In this document: positions 44,634 through 54,678 of the stretch, in pieces
Layout: the number at the start of each line of letters is the position of its first letter
Position numbering within the stretch: the stretch's first letter is position 1
NCBI RefSeq assembly: GCF_020422885.1
Contig: NZ_CP084622.1
Span: 2,809,001-2,873,000 of the forward strand
DNA: 64,000 nucleotides
From: Mesobacillus sp. S13
Lineage (GTDB): Bacteria > Bacillota > Bacilli > Bacillales > Cytobacillaceae
Reading direction: 5' to 3'
Notes under the pieces: model-generated
What the model was told of the DNA's origin: nothing
Databases searched by the model: none
Seen by the model: the letters and a program-made list of their open reading frames with translations, nothing else
Made by a program: the position numbers and the translations under genes

Positions 44634-44935
44634 TTTCAAAAACTCCTTTTACCATCATTGTCTAGTTTTATTTTACATGAAAAATATGAAATATGTGTGA
44701 AAATGAGCAAAAAAATTGACACCGACAATCAAAAAAATCATTAATTTCCCAATAGACACTTCACGGACGTTGTGATAACCCATAACAAACGAACTTATCA
44801 ATTACTACTCTCGCCTTTTCCCATTTTGTTCCCTTTAGAAACACCAATACACAAAAAAATGTTTCATACATTCGCTCATAGCATTTAAACATGTTATAAT
44901 CTTTGGGATATATATTATTGGAGGCTACTAAATAA
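44634..44935. other. intergenic stretch upstream of the ABC-F gene
   Basis: AT-rich. TATAAT near 44896 is the likely -10 box of the ABC-F gene; its -35 box is not clear. Nothing else is recognised. Confidence 0.45.
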
Positions 44936-46555
<1,620 letters not shown>

Positions 46556-46556
46556 A

Positions 46557-46592
46557 CCCCAAAAACCCTCGGATGGCCTCCGGGGGTTTTTG
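46557..46592. terminator. terminator after ykpA
   Basis: AAAAACCCTCGGA/TCCGGGGGTTTTT stem, T run on the plus strand and A run on the other; also serves the convergent small gene. Confidence 0.85.
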
Positions 46593-46604
46593 CTATCTGA
46601 AGGA

Positions 46605-46739
46605 TTAGCCTCTTTTCTGCTTCTTTCTTGAGGAATCAGCTGCTCTGCTACCTGTCTCGCTTGCCGTCGTCCCCTGCCCTTCCACCTGGCTAGAATTCAG
46701 CCCGATTGTTGATGGATCCTTTTTTCGCTTATTTGACAT
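46605..46739 (-). CDS. YuzL-like small protein, 44 residues
   Basis: Hydrophilic protein MSNKRKKDPSTIGLNSSQVE, then GQGTTASETGSRAADSSRKK. The start (basic-DPS-x-x-G) and Gly/Ser/Ala-rich body resemble the small YuzL family of Bacillus; it also looks like a minor acid-soluble spore protein. AAAGGAGGTG precedes the ATG. Confidence 0.6.
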   Translation of the reverse strand: MSNKRKKDPSTIGLNSSQVEGQGTTASETGSRAADSSRKKQKRG

Positions 46740-46833
46740 GCCTGCACCTCCTTTGTCTGCATTTATATTGTGAAGCTCAGAGAATAATTTATTCTTGCCG
46801 CGGACAACTTATATGAGTGAGGAGGTGTTATTG

Positions 46834-47085
46834 ATGGCAAGAGTAGGTGTAGAACAATCTCTTACAAACATTTCAGAAGCGTTGCGTGAAAGAGGGCATG
46901 AAGTGGTCGAATTGCGCTCAGAAGCTGATTCCCAAGGCTGTGACTGCTGTGTGGTAACGGGTATAGACTCAAACGTAATGGGGATGCAGGATGTTTCAAC
47001 ACAAGGATCAGTCATTGAGGCAAACGGGCTTTCCGCAGAAGAGGTTTGCAGGCAAATAGATCAAAAAACTGGACAGAGTCGTTAA
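46834..47085 (+). CDS. ykuS: YkuS-like UPF0180 family protein
   Basis: An 83-residue protein: [20 protein letters not shown], then [20 protein letters not shown] and [20 protein letters not shown]. This is the full UPF0180 family pattern with the CDCCVVTG core; the function is unknown. AGGAGGTG eight bases before the ATG at 46834 sets the start. Confidence 0.88.
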   Translation: MARVGVEQSLTNISEALRERGHEVVELRSEADSQGCDCCVVTGIDSNVMGMQDVSTQGSVIEANGLSAEEVCRQIDQKTGQSR

Positions 47086-47097
47086 TCGTTGCAAAAC

Positions 47098-47122
47098 TGC
47101 CAATCTTCTGGCAGTTTTTTCT
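47098..47122 (+). terminator. terminator of ykuS
   Basis: AACTGCCA/TGGCAGTT stem with an ATCTTC loop followed by TTTTCTTTT. Confidence 0.88.
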
Positions 47123-47260
47123 TTTCCCCTATAATCTTTTCTCCACCCTTATATCATGATATTTTCACCAACTTGTGATATTTTCTCTATGTAGGATCCA
47201 TCTAATTTCGATATAATCAGTTATATCTATTGTATATGTTTAAAAAGGACGTTTGAAAGG

Positions 47261-48043
47261 ATGGAAGGATTGAAAAAAATACATATTATTCTTTTCACCG
47301 CCCTGGCACTCTTCATTTCGGGCTGTGCAGATGACCGTGCAACAAACCAAACGGAATTGACCATCTCTGCCGCCGCAAGTCTCCGTGAAGTAATGGAAGA
47401 GACGGGGCAGCTGTATATGAAACAAAATCCAGGAATTAAAATAGTGTATAACTTTGGCGGATCAGGTTCCCTCGCGCAACAAATCTCCCAGGGTGCTCCT
47501 GTAGATTTGTTTATCTCCGCAGCTGAGGATAAATTTGATTACTTATATTCCAAAAAGCTTTTACATCAAGAACATAGCGTAAGGCTTCTTAGAAACGAAC
47601 TTGTATTGATCACGCAAAAAGATAGCAAAGACATCATGTCAGCAGAATCTTTAACAAACGATAACATTGAGAGGATTGCTATTGGCACTCCTGAATCTGT
47701 GCCTGCTGGCATGTATGGGAAACAAGCATTGCTTTCATTGCAATTATGGGATGAACTTGAGGAAAAAATCATTCCTGCTAAGGATGTTCGCCAGGTTCTT
47801 TCCTATGTTGAAACAGGCAATGTCGATGCTGGCTTTGTTTATAAAACAGACGCACTGATTTCCGATAAAATAAGAATTATCCCTTTGAATGGGAAAGTGC
47901 TTCACGACCCTATTGTATATCCAGTTGGGGTAGTAGCTGGAACTGAGCACCTAAGTGAGTCTATCGATTTTTTCGATTTCCTAAAAGGTCAAGAAGCAAT
48001 GAAAGTTTTCAAAAAATATGGCTTTAAAGCAGCATTGGAATGA
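47261..48043 (+). CDS. modA: molybdate ABC transporter substrate-binding lipoprotein
   Basis: A 260-residue lipoprotein (signal peptide with lipobox ISGC at about residues 20-23) that binds molybdate or tungstate outside the cell. Hallmarks: LTISAAASLREVMEETGQLY, FNFGGSGSLAQQI-type core (NFGGSGSLAQQISQGAPVDL), and SYVETGNVDAGFVYKTDA. It supplies the metal for the two formate dehydrogenases. The annotated ATG is crowded by its ribosome binding site; TTG 47270 is an equally good start. Confidence 0.92.
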   Translation: MEGLKKIHIILFTALALFISGCADDRATNQTELTISAAASLREVMEETGQLYMKQNPGIKIVYNFGGSGSLAQQISQGAPVDLFISAAEDKFDYLYSKKLLHQEHSVRLLRNELVLITQKDSKDIMSAESLTNDNIERIAIGTPESVPAGMYGKQALLSLQLWDELEEKIIPAKDVRQVLSYVETGNVDAGFVYKTDALISDKIRIIPLNGKVLHDPIVYPVGVVAGTEHLSESIDFFDFLKGQEAMKVFKKYGFKAALE

Positions 48044-48049
48044 TTTTTT

Positions 48050-48706
48050 ATGAGCAGTGATTTCTGGAGTCCGGTTAAACTTTCCCTTGAGATTGCTTCT
48101 GTGTCGGTAGTGATTGTGTTTTTATTCGGTATATTTGCTGCAAGGTTTATGGCAAGGAGAAGTTTCATTGGTAAAACAGCTGTAGAGACGCTGTTAACAT
48201 TGCCTTTAGTACTTCCTCCCACTGTAGTGGGATTTCTGTTGATTGTTATCTTCGGCATTAATAGCCCAATAGGAAGACTAATTGAACATGTTTTCGGCAG
48301 TCCCCTGATTTTTAGCTGGTGGGCAGCTGTCATTGCTGCATCTGTCGTTGCCTTTCCCTTGATGTATCAATCAGCCAAGACTGGTTTTCTGTCAATAGAT
48401 CCTGGCGCGGAGGAAGCTGCAAGAGTAGATGGAGCAAATGAGTGGAAGGTTTTTTTATATGTTACTCTCCCCCTTTCAGCAAAAACTTTAATCACCGGAC
48501 TTATTTTAAGTTTCGCCAGAGCCCTCGGGGAATTTGGAGCAACCCTTATGTTTGCCGGCAATTTGCCTGGAAAGACCCAGACCGCCCCAACTGCAATCTA
48601 TGTAGCGCTTGAGTCTGGAAACATGCAGTCGGCCTGGCTGTGGGTTATTGCGATGGTAGGAATATCATTCATCATGCTTCTTTCTACTTCATTATTAAAA
48701 CAATAG
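48050..48706 (+). CDS. modB: molybdate ABC transporter permease
   Basis: A 218-residue permease with five to six helices and the EAA loop DPGAEEAARVDGANEWKVFL. LPLVLPPTVVGFLLIVIFG and ARALGEFGATLMFAGNLPGK are typical of ModB. It starts six bases after modA, so the two are one operon. No modC ATPase gene follows; B. subtilis yvgL-yvgM also lacks one. Confidence 0.92.
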   Translation: MSSDFWSPVKLSLEIASVSVVIVFLFGIFAARFMARRSFIGKTAVETLLTLPLVLPPTVVGFLLIVIFGINSPIGRLIEHVFGSPLIFSWWAAVIAASVVAFPLMYQSAKTGFLSIDPGAEEAARVDGANEWKVFLYVTLPLSAKTLITGLILSFARALGEFGATLMFAGNLPGKTQTAPTAIYVALESGNMQSAWLWVIAMVGISFIMLLSTSLLKQ

Positions 48707-48755
48707 CTGCAGAATACTTCTGATTCGCAGCTTTCCCAACCTTTCACGTGTATTA

Positions 48756-48783
48756 AAAAAGCCATGGTTCCTCATGGCTTTCT
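48756..48783 (+). terminator. terminator of modAB
   Basis: AAAGCCATG/CATGGCTTT stem with a GTTCCT loop. Confidence 0.8.
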
Positions 48784-48863
48784 GCATTGTATTAGACTAT
48801 TGAATGAACTTAACTTCAAGACATGAATCCAAGCCGAGACCTTTTTGAAAAACGATCAATCTT

Positions 48864-49517
48864 TTATTCAAAGTTTACAACGAGATTGATCGGTTCCCCG
48901 ATTTTCTCTTTATCCTTATCAACCAGGTCTCCTGAGAGAATTTCCACTTTATCAAGATTTTCAAGCTCATCCACGATAAATCCAAGATTCCCTTGCTTCT
49001 TTTGCCGTGCTAAATTCTCACCATTTAGTTCCTCAAGGTAAAAATCATCTTCCCATGTCTTATGAATTGTATTATTGATACTCACCATTGCCACCGGCCC
49101 AAAGTGATAATTTTCGGCGGAATTATTCTTTACTTCTACGCCAATTTTAACAAAATCAAATTCTTCATCATGGGTATATGGATGGTAGAAATCAATTAGG
49201 CTGTAATCAGGAATAAAGTGCAGCAACTTAACCTCTTTGACTGTATATTCTATTCCGTCCAGTTTAAAGGTTTCATTGACTTTTTTTACTGACTTAAGGG
49301 TTAATTCACCTTTTTCGTCCGTAATAGAATCGCCTACTTTTTTAAGATCCCTGTCATCCGTCACTTGCGGATTAGGTACATAAACATCGGTATTGTTATT
49401 AGTTGGTTTATCCACAACGGTTTCAGCAGTTTTACTCTCCTTGTTTGACTCGGCCTCGGCAAATGAACAGCCTGTCACCATTGAAACAGCCAGCATGATT
49501 TGTAGGTATTTTTTCAT
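48864..49517 (-). CDS. lipoprotein with DUF4352-like domain
   Basis: A 217-residue lipoprotein: signal peptide ending in VTGC (Cys17), a low-complexity spacer, then an immunoglobulin-like beta domain (GIEYTVKEVKLLHF; EFDFVKIGVEVKNNSAENYH; GNLGFIVDELENLDKVEI) as in Bacillus DUF4352/TelA-like surface lipoproteins. Function unknown. AAAGGGG precedes the ATG. It lies downstream of phoA on the same strand and may share its transcript in part. Confidence 0.75.
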   Translation of the reverse strand: MKKYLQIMLAVSMVTGCSFAEAESNKESKTAETVVDKPTNNNTDVYVPNPQVTDDRDLKKVGDSITDEKGELTLKSVKKVNETFKLDGIEYTVKEVKLLHFIPDYSLIDFYHPYTHDEEFDFVKIGVEVKNNSAENYHFGPVAMVSINNTIHKTWEDDFYLEELNGENLARQKKQGNLGFIVDELENLDKVEILSGDLVDKDKEKIGEPINLVVNFE

Positions 49518-49540
49518 TTTAAAAACCCCTTTTTAGAAAA

Positions 49541-49570
49541 TTTCCCGCAGATCCAAGGCTTCTGCGGGAG
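49541..49570 (-). terminator. hairpin after the alkaline phosphatase gene
   Basis: TCCCGCAGA/TCTGCGGGA nine-base stem with a weak T tract on the minus strand; it may attenuate rather than stop transcription into the lipoprotein gene. Confidence 0.65.
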
Positions 49571-49581
49571 TGGTTAATCCA

Positions 49582-50967
49582 TTATTTCCTCTTGCCGTTT
49601 GCAAGAATGTCAAAAATGTTTTTCGCATTGTCAGTATTGTCAATTTGTCCATAGAATCGCTCTTTACCAGGACCGAATGCATATACAGGGACGTCTTCAC
49701 CAGTGTGTCCGCCAGTTGTCCAGCCAGTATTTGATCGTGTATCAAAAATCTTTTCAATAGCATTGTCAATATCCGCTTTTTTACCTGAAGCAGCATCTTT
49801 AACCGATTGAATTTCTTCAGCTGTCAATGCAGGCAGATCTTGAGATTCAAAATCAATATATTTCTTTAATGTTTCCTCCGCACTTGCACCTTTGGCAATT
49901 TCAGCAGCCATGAAATCAGGAGTACGTTTTGCAGCCTTGATCGGTGCACCGAACCAGTTGTAGATGCCGTTAGCGCCAATTGAGTATCCGCCTGTTGAGT
50001 GGTCCGCAGTCGCAACTACTAACGTATGTTTGTCCTTCTTTGCGAATTCGATAGCTGCTTTGTAAGCTTTCTCGAAATCTTCCATTTCACTCATGGCAGC
50101 GACAATATCATTGTCATGACCCGCCCAGTCGACTTGGCTGCCTTCTACCATCAGGAAGAAGCCATCCTTGTCTTTGTTCAAACGCTGAATTGCTGATTTT
50201 GTCATTTCCTCAAGAGATGGAGTTTCTTCACTGCGATCGATCATCTTGTCCATACCGCCGGGCGCAAAAAGTCCAAGCACCTTTTCGTTTGTGTTATTGA
50301 GCAATTCCTGCTTGTTCGTTACATAGCTATAACCATCTTTCTGGAAATCTTTCGCAAGATTTCTGTCTGCACGTTCAAAGTTGCTTAGCCCCCCGCCCAG
50401 CATGACATCGATTTTGTGCTCACCATTTACCAATTCATCAAAATAATCATCAGCAATGCCATTCATGTTCTTACGGGTTTCATCGTGCGCCCCAAAAGAT
50501 GCAGGAGTTGCGTGTGTAATTTCGGAAGTCGCTACAAGGCCTGTTGCCTTTCCATTTTCTTTGGCAGCTTCAAGAACGGTCTTTACTTCAGAGCCGTCAT
50601 TGTCAACCGCAATTGCATTGTTATATGTTTTGATTCCTGCGGACATTGCTGTGGCTGCGGAAGCAGAGTCAGTAACGTTTTGTTCAGGATCTTCTGGATA
50701 AGTCATTTGATTGCCAACAAGATATTTATCAAATTCAGTTTTTTCAGCTTCAGGTGTTATTGGATTGTCCTTCAAGTAGCGGTATGCAGAAGTATAAGAA
50801 ACTCCCATTCCATCACCGACTAGGAAAATGACATTTTTTATCTCTGCAGAATGATCTTTTTTATCATTTTTGGCCTCAGCGTTGAACGTTCCCACTATAC
50901 TGCCGAACGCTACAGTTGATAGAACAGCGAGCGGAAGAATCTTCTTTTTAAAGTTAGCTTTAATCAT
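49582..50967 (-). CDS. secreted alkaline phosphatase
   Basis: A 461-residue exported metallophosphatase of the PhoA family, scavenging phosphate outside the cell. Signal peptide (residues 1-32, ending AEA). Metal and catalytic sites: VIFLVGDGMGVSYTSAY, NVTDSASAATAMSAGIKT with the catalytic serine, EGSQVDWAGHDND, TADHSTGGY, and TGGHTGEDVPVYAFGPG. GGAGGTC precedes the ATG. PhoP boxes lie upstream. Confidence 0.94.
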   Translation of the reverse strand: MIKANFKKKILPLAVLSTVAFGSIVGTFNAEAKNDKKDHSAEIKNVIFLVGDGMGVSYTSAYRYLKDNPITPEAEKTEFDKYLVGNQMTYPEDPEQNVTDSASAATAMSAGIKTYNNAIAVDNDGSEVKTVLEAAKENGKATGLVATSEITHATPASFGAHDETRKNMNGIADDYFDELVNGEHKIDVMLGGGLSNFERADRNLAKDFQKDGYSYVTNKQELLNNTNEKVLGLFAPGGMDKMIDRSEETPSLEEMTKSAIQRLNKDKDGFFLMVEGSQVDWAGHDNDIVAAMSEMEDFEKAYKAAIEFAKKDKHTLVVATADHSTGGYSIGANGIYNWFGAPIKAAKRTPDFMAAEIAKGASAEETLKKYIDFESQDLPALTAEEIQSVKDAASGKKADIDNAIEKIFDTRSNTGWTTGGHTGEDVPVYAFGPGKERFYGQIDNTDNAKNIFDILANGKRK

Positions 50968-51019
50968 TTTAAGACCTCCAGATAAGTTATTTACTACGCT
51001 CTCTACTATAATAGGACTC

Positions 51020-51068
51020 TATTAATCTCTTATTAACACAATGTAAAAATACTTTAATTCCTTGTAAA
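51020..51068 (-). promoter_or_regulatory. PhoP box repeats upstream of the alkaline phosphatase gene
   Basis: On the coding strand, half-sites TTTACA (51068-51063), TTAAAG (51057-51052), TTTACA (51047-51042), TTAATA (51036-51031) and TTAATA (51025-51020) follow one another at 10-11-bp steps. TT(A/T/C)ACA repeats with 5-bp spacers are the PhoP box of Bacillus. Induction by phosphate starvation follows. Confidence 0.7.
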
Positions 51069-51131
51069 GCCTCTTTACAATCATATATTTTACTTTTCAG
51101 GGACCAGGCCGAAAAAAAAAAGCAGGCTTAA

Positions 51132-52325
51132 TCACCTGCTTCTAGATCTTCTGTTCTTTTTTTGTTTACGGTTGATTGCCCACACCCCAGCTGCAGCCAC
51201 AAGTACCAAGGCTCCCAATAAAGTATTGACAGAAAGCAATCCACTTTGATCAGGCTTTGGCGGTTCCTCCTTCTTTACCTCAGGTTTTTTTTCAATCAAA
51301 GGTTTAAGTTCAATGGATTGGATGATATCCCCATCCTTATCCTCAATCTTAAGATTCCCTTCTTTGTCAACCACTCTCTTGCCATTTTCAATTGGTTCAG
51401 TCAAAAGGAGGTCCTCACTAGCTTTGAATTTAAGTTTTCCACTTGCGAAGGTTTCCCCTGACTTAATTCGAGAGGATTTAAAACTAGCGAAACCATAGTC
51501 GAATAGCTTGACAGTATCTTCATATATTTTTCGTTTGTAATCCGATTTCAGCAATATGGCCGTCAATTTCAACATGCCGTTATCAGCCGTGGTGGCAAGG
51601 GTTTGCTTTGATTGGTCCACAAAACCTGTCTTCCCGCCAGTGACAGCATCATAAGGTATTTCACCTATAAGCATGCGATGATGGGAAAGTAGCGTTGTAT
51701 CCCATGATTCTCCATCCCATTCCAGTTCTTTAGTGCCAAATATTTCTCTAAAATCCGAATTATTCATGGCATAGTTCAAGATCGTCCCGAGGTCTTTGGC
51801 TGTTGTATAATGATTCTCATCGAATAAACCGTGCGGATTGACAAAATGGGTGTCTTCCACACCCGTATTGGTCTCTAGAAACTCATTTATGTTCTTTGAG
51901 TACCTCTCCAAAGAACCGTCCAAATGCATCGCGATCGCCAATGCAGCATCATTTCCTGAATTTATGAGCATACCTTGAACCAGTTTCCTTAATGGTACTT
52001 GTTCTCCAGGATTGAGATACACCCTTGTTCCATCGATATTCTCAATCTCCTTACTAACAACGACTATCTCATCAAGATCACCTGTTTCAATTGCATATAT
52101 GGCAGTAGCAATCTTTGTCAGACTCGCAGGGTACATTCTTGCTTCTTCATTTTTCCCAAATAAAATCGCACCAGATTGCGTGTCCATTAAAACAGCAGCT
52201 TCAGAAGTCAAATCAGGAGCTTCTTCGCCTTCTGCTGCTACAAAATCTACAGAAGTATACATGATAATTAACAACAACATAAGCAGACCAAAAACGTTCT
52301 TCATCCTACCACATCCAGTGTCCAA
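51132..52325 (-). CDS. D-alanyl-D-alanine carboxypeptidase (penicillin-binding protein 5 type)
   Basis: A 397-residue exported peptidase that trims the terminal D-Ala of peptidoglycan stem peptides. Signal peptide ends near VAAEG. Catalytic motifs: YPASLTKIATAIYAIETG (SxxK), INSGNDAALAIAM (SxN), TGGKTGFVDQSK (KTG). Unusually, after the C-terminal PBP5 domain there is a Pro/Lys-rich linker and a membrane anchor (LLGALVLVAAAGVWAINRKQ) instead of the usual amphipathic helix. Start TTG 52325 follows AGGTGA. Confidence 0.92.
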   Translation of the reverse strand: MDTGCGRMKNVFGLLMLLLIIMYTSVDFVAAEGEEAPDLTSEAAVLMDTQSGAILFGKNEEARMYPASLTKIATAIYAIETGDLDEIVVVSKEIENIDGTRVYLNPGEQVPLRKLVQGMLINSGNDAALAIAMHLDGSLERYSKNINEFLETNTGVEDTHFVNPHGLFDENHYTTAKDLGTILNYAMNNSDFREIFGTKELEWDGESWDTTLLSHHRMLIGEIPYDAVTGGKTGFVDQSKQTLATTADNGMLKLTAILLKSDYKRKIYEDTVKLFDYGFASFKSSRIKSGETFASGKLKFKASEDLLLTEPIENGKRVVDKEGNLKIEDKDGDIIQSIELKPLIEKKPEVKKEEPPKPDQSGLLSVNTLLGALVLVAAAGVWAINRKQKKNRRSRSR

Positions 52326-52573
52326 TTCTCTTCACCTATTTTAACAGAATCCTGTCGAAAGATGTCTACTGTTATTATTTTTTAATCAAACTGGAATAAT
52401 CTGAAAAGATTGTAAACTTCAAATGAATCTTTTTAAGTTGATCATATTAAGCTCAAATTCCAAACTATCTCCATCCAACTTTTCACAAAAACAGGCCACC
52501 AATAAATTTCATTGATGACCTACATTCAAATAACTCCATAAAATTCACTATAATTTTGACAACCTAGTCTACT

Positions 52574-53767
52574 TCAATTCCTTCCATTAAAAACGATATT
52601 TTCCAAATAGGAAATATAAACTTCATCCCTTGCAAGAGCTGCACCGTACTCTCTTTTCAAAAAGCGGTCAGCTGATTCAAAACTGTCGAAAGGCCCATGC
52701 CGCTCCTTACTTTCTAACTGAACAAAATGACTGGTTCCATCGTTATAAATCAAGAACAATTCCCGGTCACGATTTTCATACAGGCAGCCCTTTTTCGAAT
52801 CCTTTAAATTATAAGTATTTCTAAATGCATCCTGCTTGATCGAATCCAACGGAAAAGCTTGTTCAATATAGCGGTTATAGGCTTCCTTGTTCATTGAACA
52901 ACCAGAAGCTTTTGCATGTCCACCCCCGCCAAATTCTCCTGCCACAGCCGAAACATCTACATCATCATGGACCGTTCTAAAGCTTATTTTCTTTCCACCC
53001 AAATTCAAGATCGCGATATAATCCAAATGTGGATATTCCTTTCCAAGCTCGTTCCCTAATTCTGAGTGATAGGATTCTGCGTGGACGACTCCGCCATATA
53101 AGCCATCTGATTCGATTTGGATGATTTCCCGTTTTTTCCTTCTGATATATCGTTCGATTTTATCTTCTTCCATCTCCAGAAGTTTCTTTTCAAAGTCATC
53201 GTAATCAAATGTATCGCCAGATGTCAGACGAGGTACCATCCGTTCTTCAAATTCTTCAATCGATACCATAAAAAACAGGTCGTTCAAATTCTTAGCTTTG
53301 TAATTCTTGAGAATATCCCAGTCCCAGGTATCATATTGTCTGACAAGCTCAACAAACTCATCAAGCGCTCCATTTTTAATCAAGTGGTTTTCTTGAACCA
53401 AGTAGTCATATACGAGTGATGCCGCACTCGTCAGTGTTCCGGCTTCATCCTTTACTTTTACATTGCCCCAGCTATATTCATTGAAGTGCAATGCCGTTTT
53501 ATGATGGTCAATCAATTTTGCCTTTCCCCCATCACTGACGAATTGATTTATTTTTTCCGTCACATCGTGGTTGACAGATAAATCGGTTATGTACAGGTGA
53601 TCTTCCTTTTTCATGCGGTCATTCATTCTCTCAAAATATTTCTCCACCTGAAAATTAAGCCCTGAAACAGAGTTATAACGAATATCAGCCTTTTCACCGA
53701 ATGCAAGCCTGAAAAGGATTCCGCAGGCTACTCCATCTAAATCATTATGCGTAAATAAACGGTACAT
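52574..53767 (-). CDS. nrnB: DHH/DHHA1 phosphoesterase, NrnB-like oligoribonuclease
   Basis: A 397-residue protein with an N-terminal DHH domain (THNDLDGVACGILFRLAF; YITDLSVNHD; KLIDHHKTA) and C-terminal DHHA1 domain (GEFGGGGHAKASGCSM). The size and pattern match B. subtilis NrnB (YngD), which degrades nano-RNA to mononucleotides. AAGGAGG precedes the ATG. It is monocistronic. Confidence 0.85.
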   Translation of the reverse strand: MYRLFTHNDLDGVACGILFRLAFGEKADIRYNSVSGLNFQVEKYFERMNDRMKKEDHLYITDLSVNHDVTEKINQFVSDGGKAKLIDHHKTALHFNEYSWGNVKVKDEAGTLTSAASLVYDYLVQENHLIKNGALDEFVELVRQYDTWDWDILKNYKAKNLNDLFFMVSIEEFEERMVPRLTSGDTFDYDDFEKKLLEMEEDKIERYIRRKKREIIQIESDGLYGGVVHAESYHSELGNELGKEYPHLDYIAILNLGGKKISFRTVHDDVDVSAVAGEFGGGGHAKASGCSMNKEAYNRYIEQAFPLDSIKQDAFRNTYNLKDSKKGCLYENRDRELFLIYNDGTSHFVQLESKERHGPFDSFESADRFLKREYGAALARDEVYISYLENIVFNGRN

Positions 53768-53908
53768 ACTTTCCTCCTTGGTTTGTATCTAATCTATAGT
53801 TTGTTGTTGCCTTGTTAATCTATACAACACATATTCAAAAAAAATTAGACAAGTTCAGCAAGGGGACGAGCATAGATATTTAAAGAGGATAATAAGGAGG
53901 TGAAAACA

Positions 53909-54358
53909 ATGCATTTCTTTGTGTTTAAAAGGAGAACATTATACTTTATCGCACTAATCGCTTTCATTGCCATCATCGGATCTATTTGGTTGAGCTTGAA
54001 GCCTGATGCCACCCCGGCAATAGGAGGGCAGAATGAGCAGATCCGGGAAATCCACTTGGTGACTGGGGAGTTTAAATCTTCCACCGATGATGGGAGAGAA
54101 ATCGAGGCATACCGATGGGACCCAGGTACGATTTTCATTGAAAAAGGTGAAAAGATTAGTTTGAAAATTCTTGGAGTCAACGGAAAGGAACACCCCTTCA
54201 TTATTGAAGGAACTGATATTAAAGGTGTAGTAAAAAAAGGGAAAGAAACTGTAGTGCCCTTACAATTTGATAAAGAAGGAACGTACAGGCTGATCTGCCT
54301 CACACACCCTTCAGCAGAACATAATGGGCCAATGATTGCCTATATTGTCGTCGATTAA
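53909..54358 (+). CDS. membrane-anchored cupredoxin-like protein
   Basis: A 149-residue protein: hydrophobic anchor (residues 10-30), then a beta-sandwich with likely copper ligands His in GKEHPFIIEG, Cys and His in YRLICLTHPSAEHNG, and Met in NGPMIAY. That His-Cys-His-Met arrangement is the type I copper site of cupredoxins, suggesting an electron carrier outside the membrane. GGAGGTG precedes the ATG at 53909. Confidence 0.8.
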   Translation: MHFFVFKRRTLYFIALIAFIAIIGSIWLSLKPDATPAIGGQNEQIREIHLVTGEFKSSTDDGREIEAYRWDPGTIFIEKGEKISLKILGVNGKEHPFIIEGTDIKGVVKKGKETVVPLQFDKEGTYRLICLTHPSAEHNGPMIAYIVVD

Positions 54359-54366
54359 GCTTTGTG

Positions 54367-54396
54367 AAGAACAGGATATTTCATCCTGTTTTTTCT
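54367..54396 (+). terminator. terminator of the cupredoxin gene
   Basis: AACAGGAT-ATTTC-ATCCTGTT stem followed by TTTTCTTTT. Confidence 0.88.
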
Positions 54397-54574
54397 TTTC
54401 CCCCGGAAATGACACAAAACATACATAACACTATAAACACGGTACAAAATTTCCTGATAGAATTATATACATAAAGATATTCTTATATAACAGACCTGAA
54501 ATTATCTAATCCAATTATAATACAGATTTTCATTTCGCCTGAATTATTTAACTAAAATACAGATAAATCATACC

Positions 54575-54592
54575 TTGTTCATATTTTCACAA
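54575..54592. promoter_or_regulatory. Rex-like operator upstream of pflB
   Basis: TTGTTCATATTTTCACAA: right arm TTCACAA is a perfect Rex half-site, the left arm TTGTTCA has two mismatches to TTGTGAA. A further TCACA follows at 54598-54602. It lies about 90 bp upstream of pflB. Fnr binding is the alternative reading. Confidence 0.5.
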
Positions 54593-54678
54593 ATATGTCA
54601 CACTCAAACTGTTATATCCGTAGTATGATTAAAGTGTGGTAACTGTTATATAAACATCTATTTTAGAGGTGAACTTAA

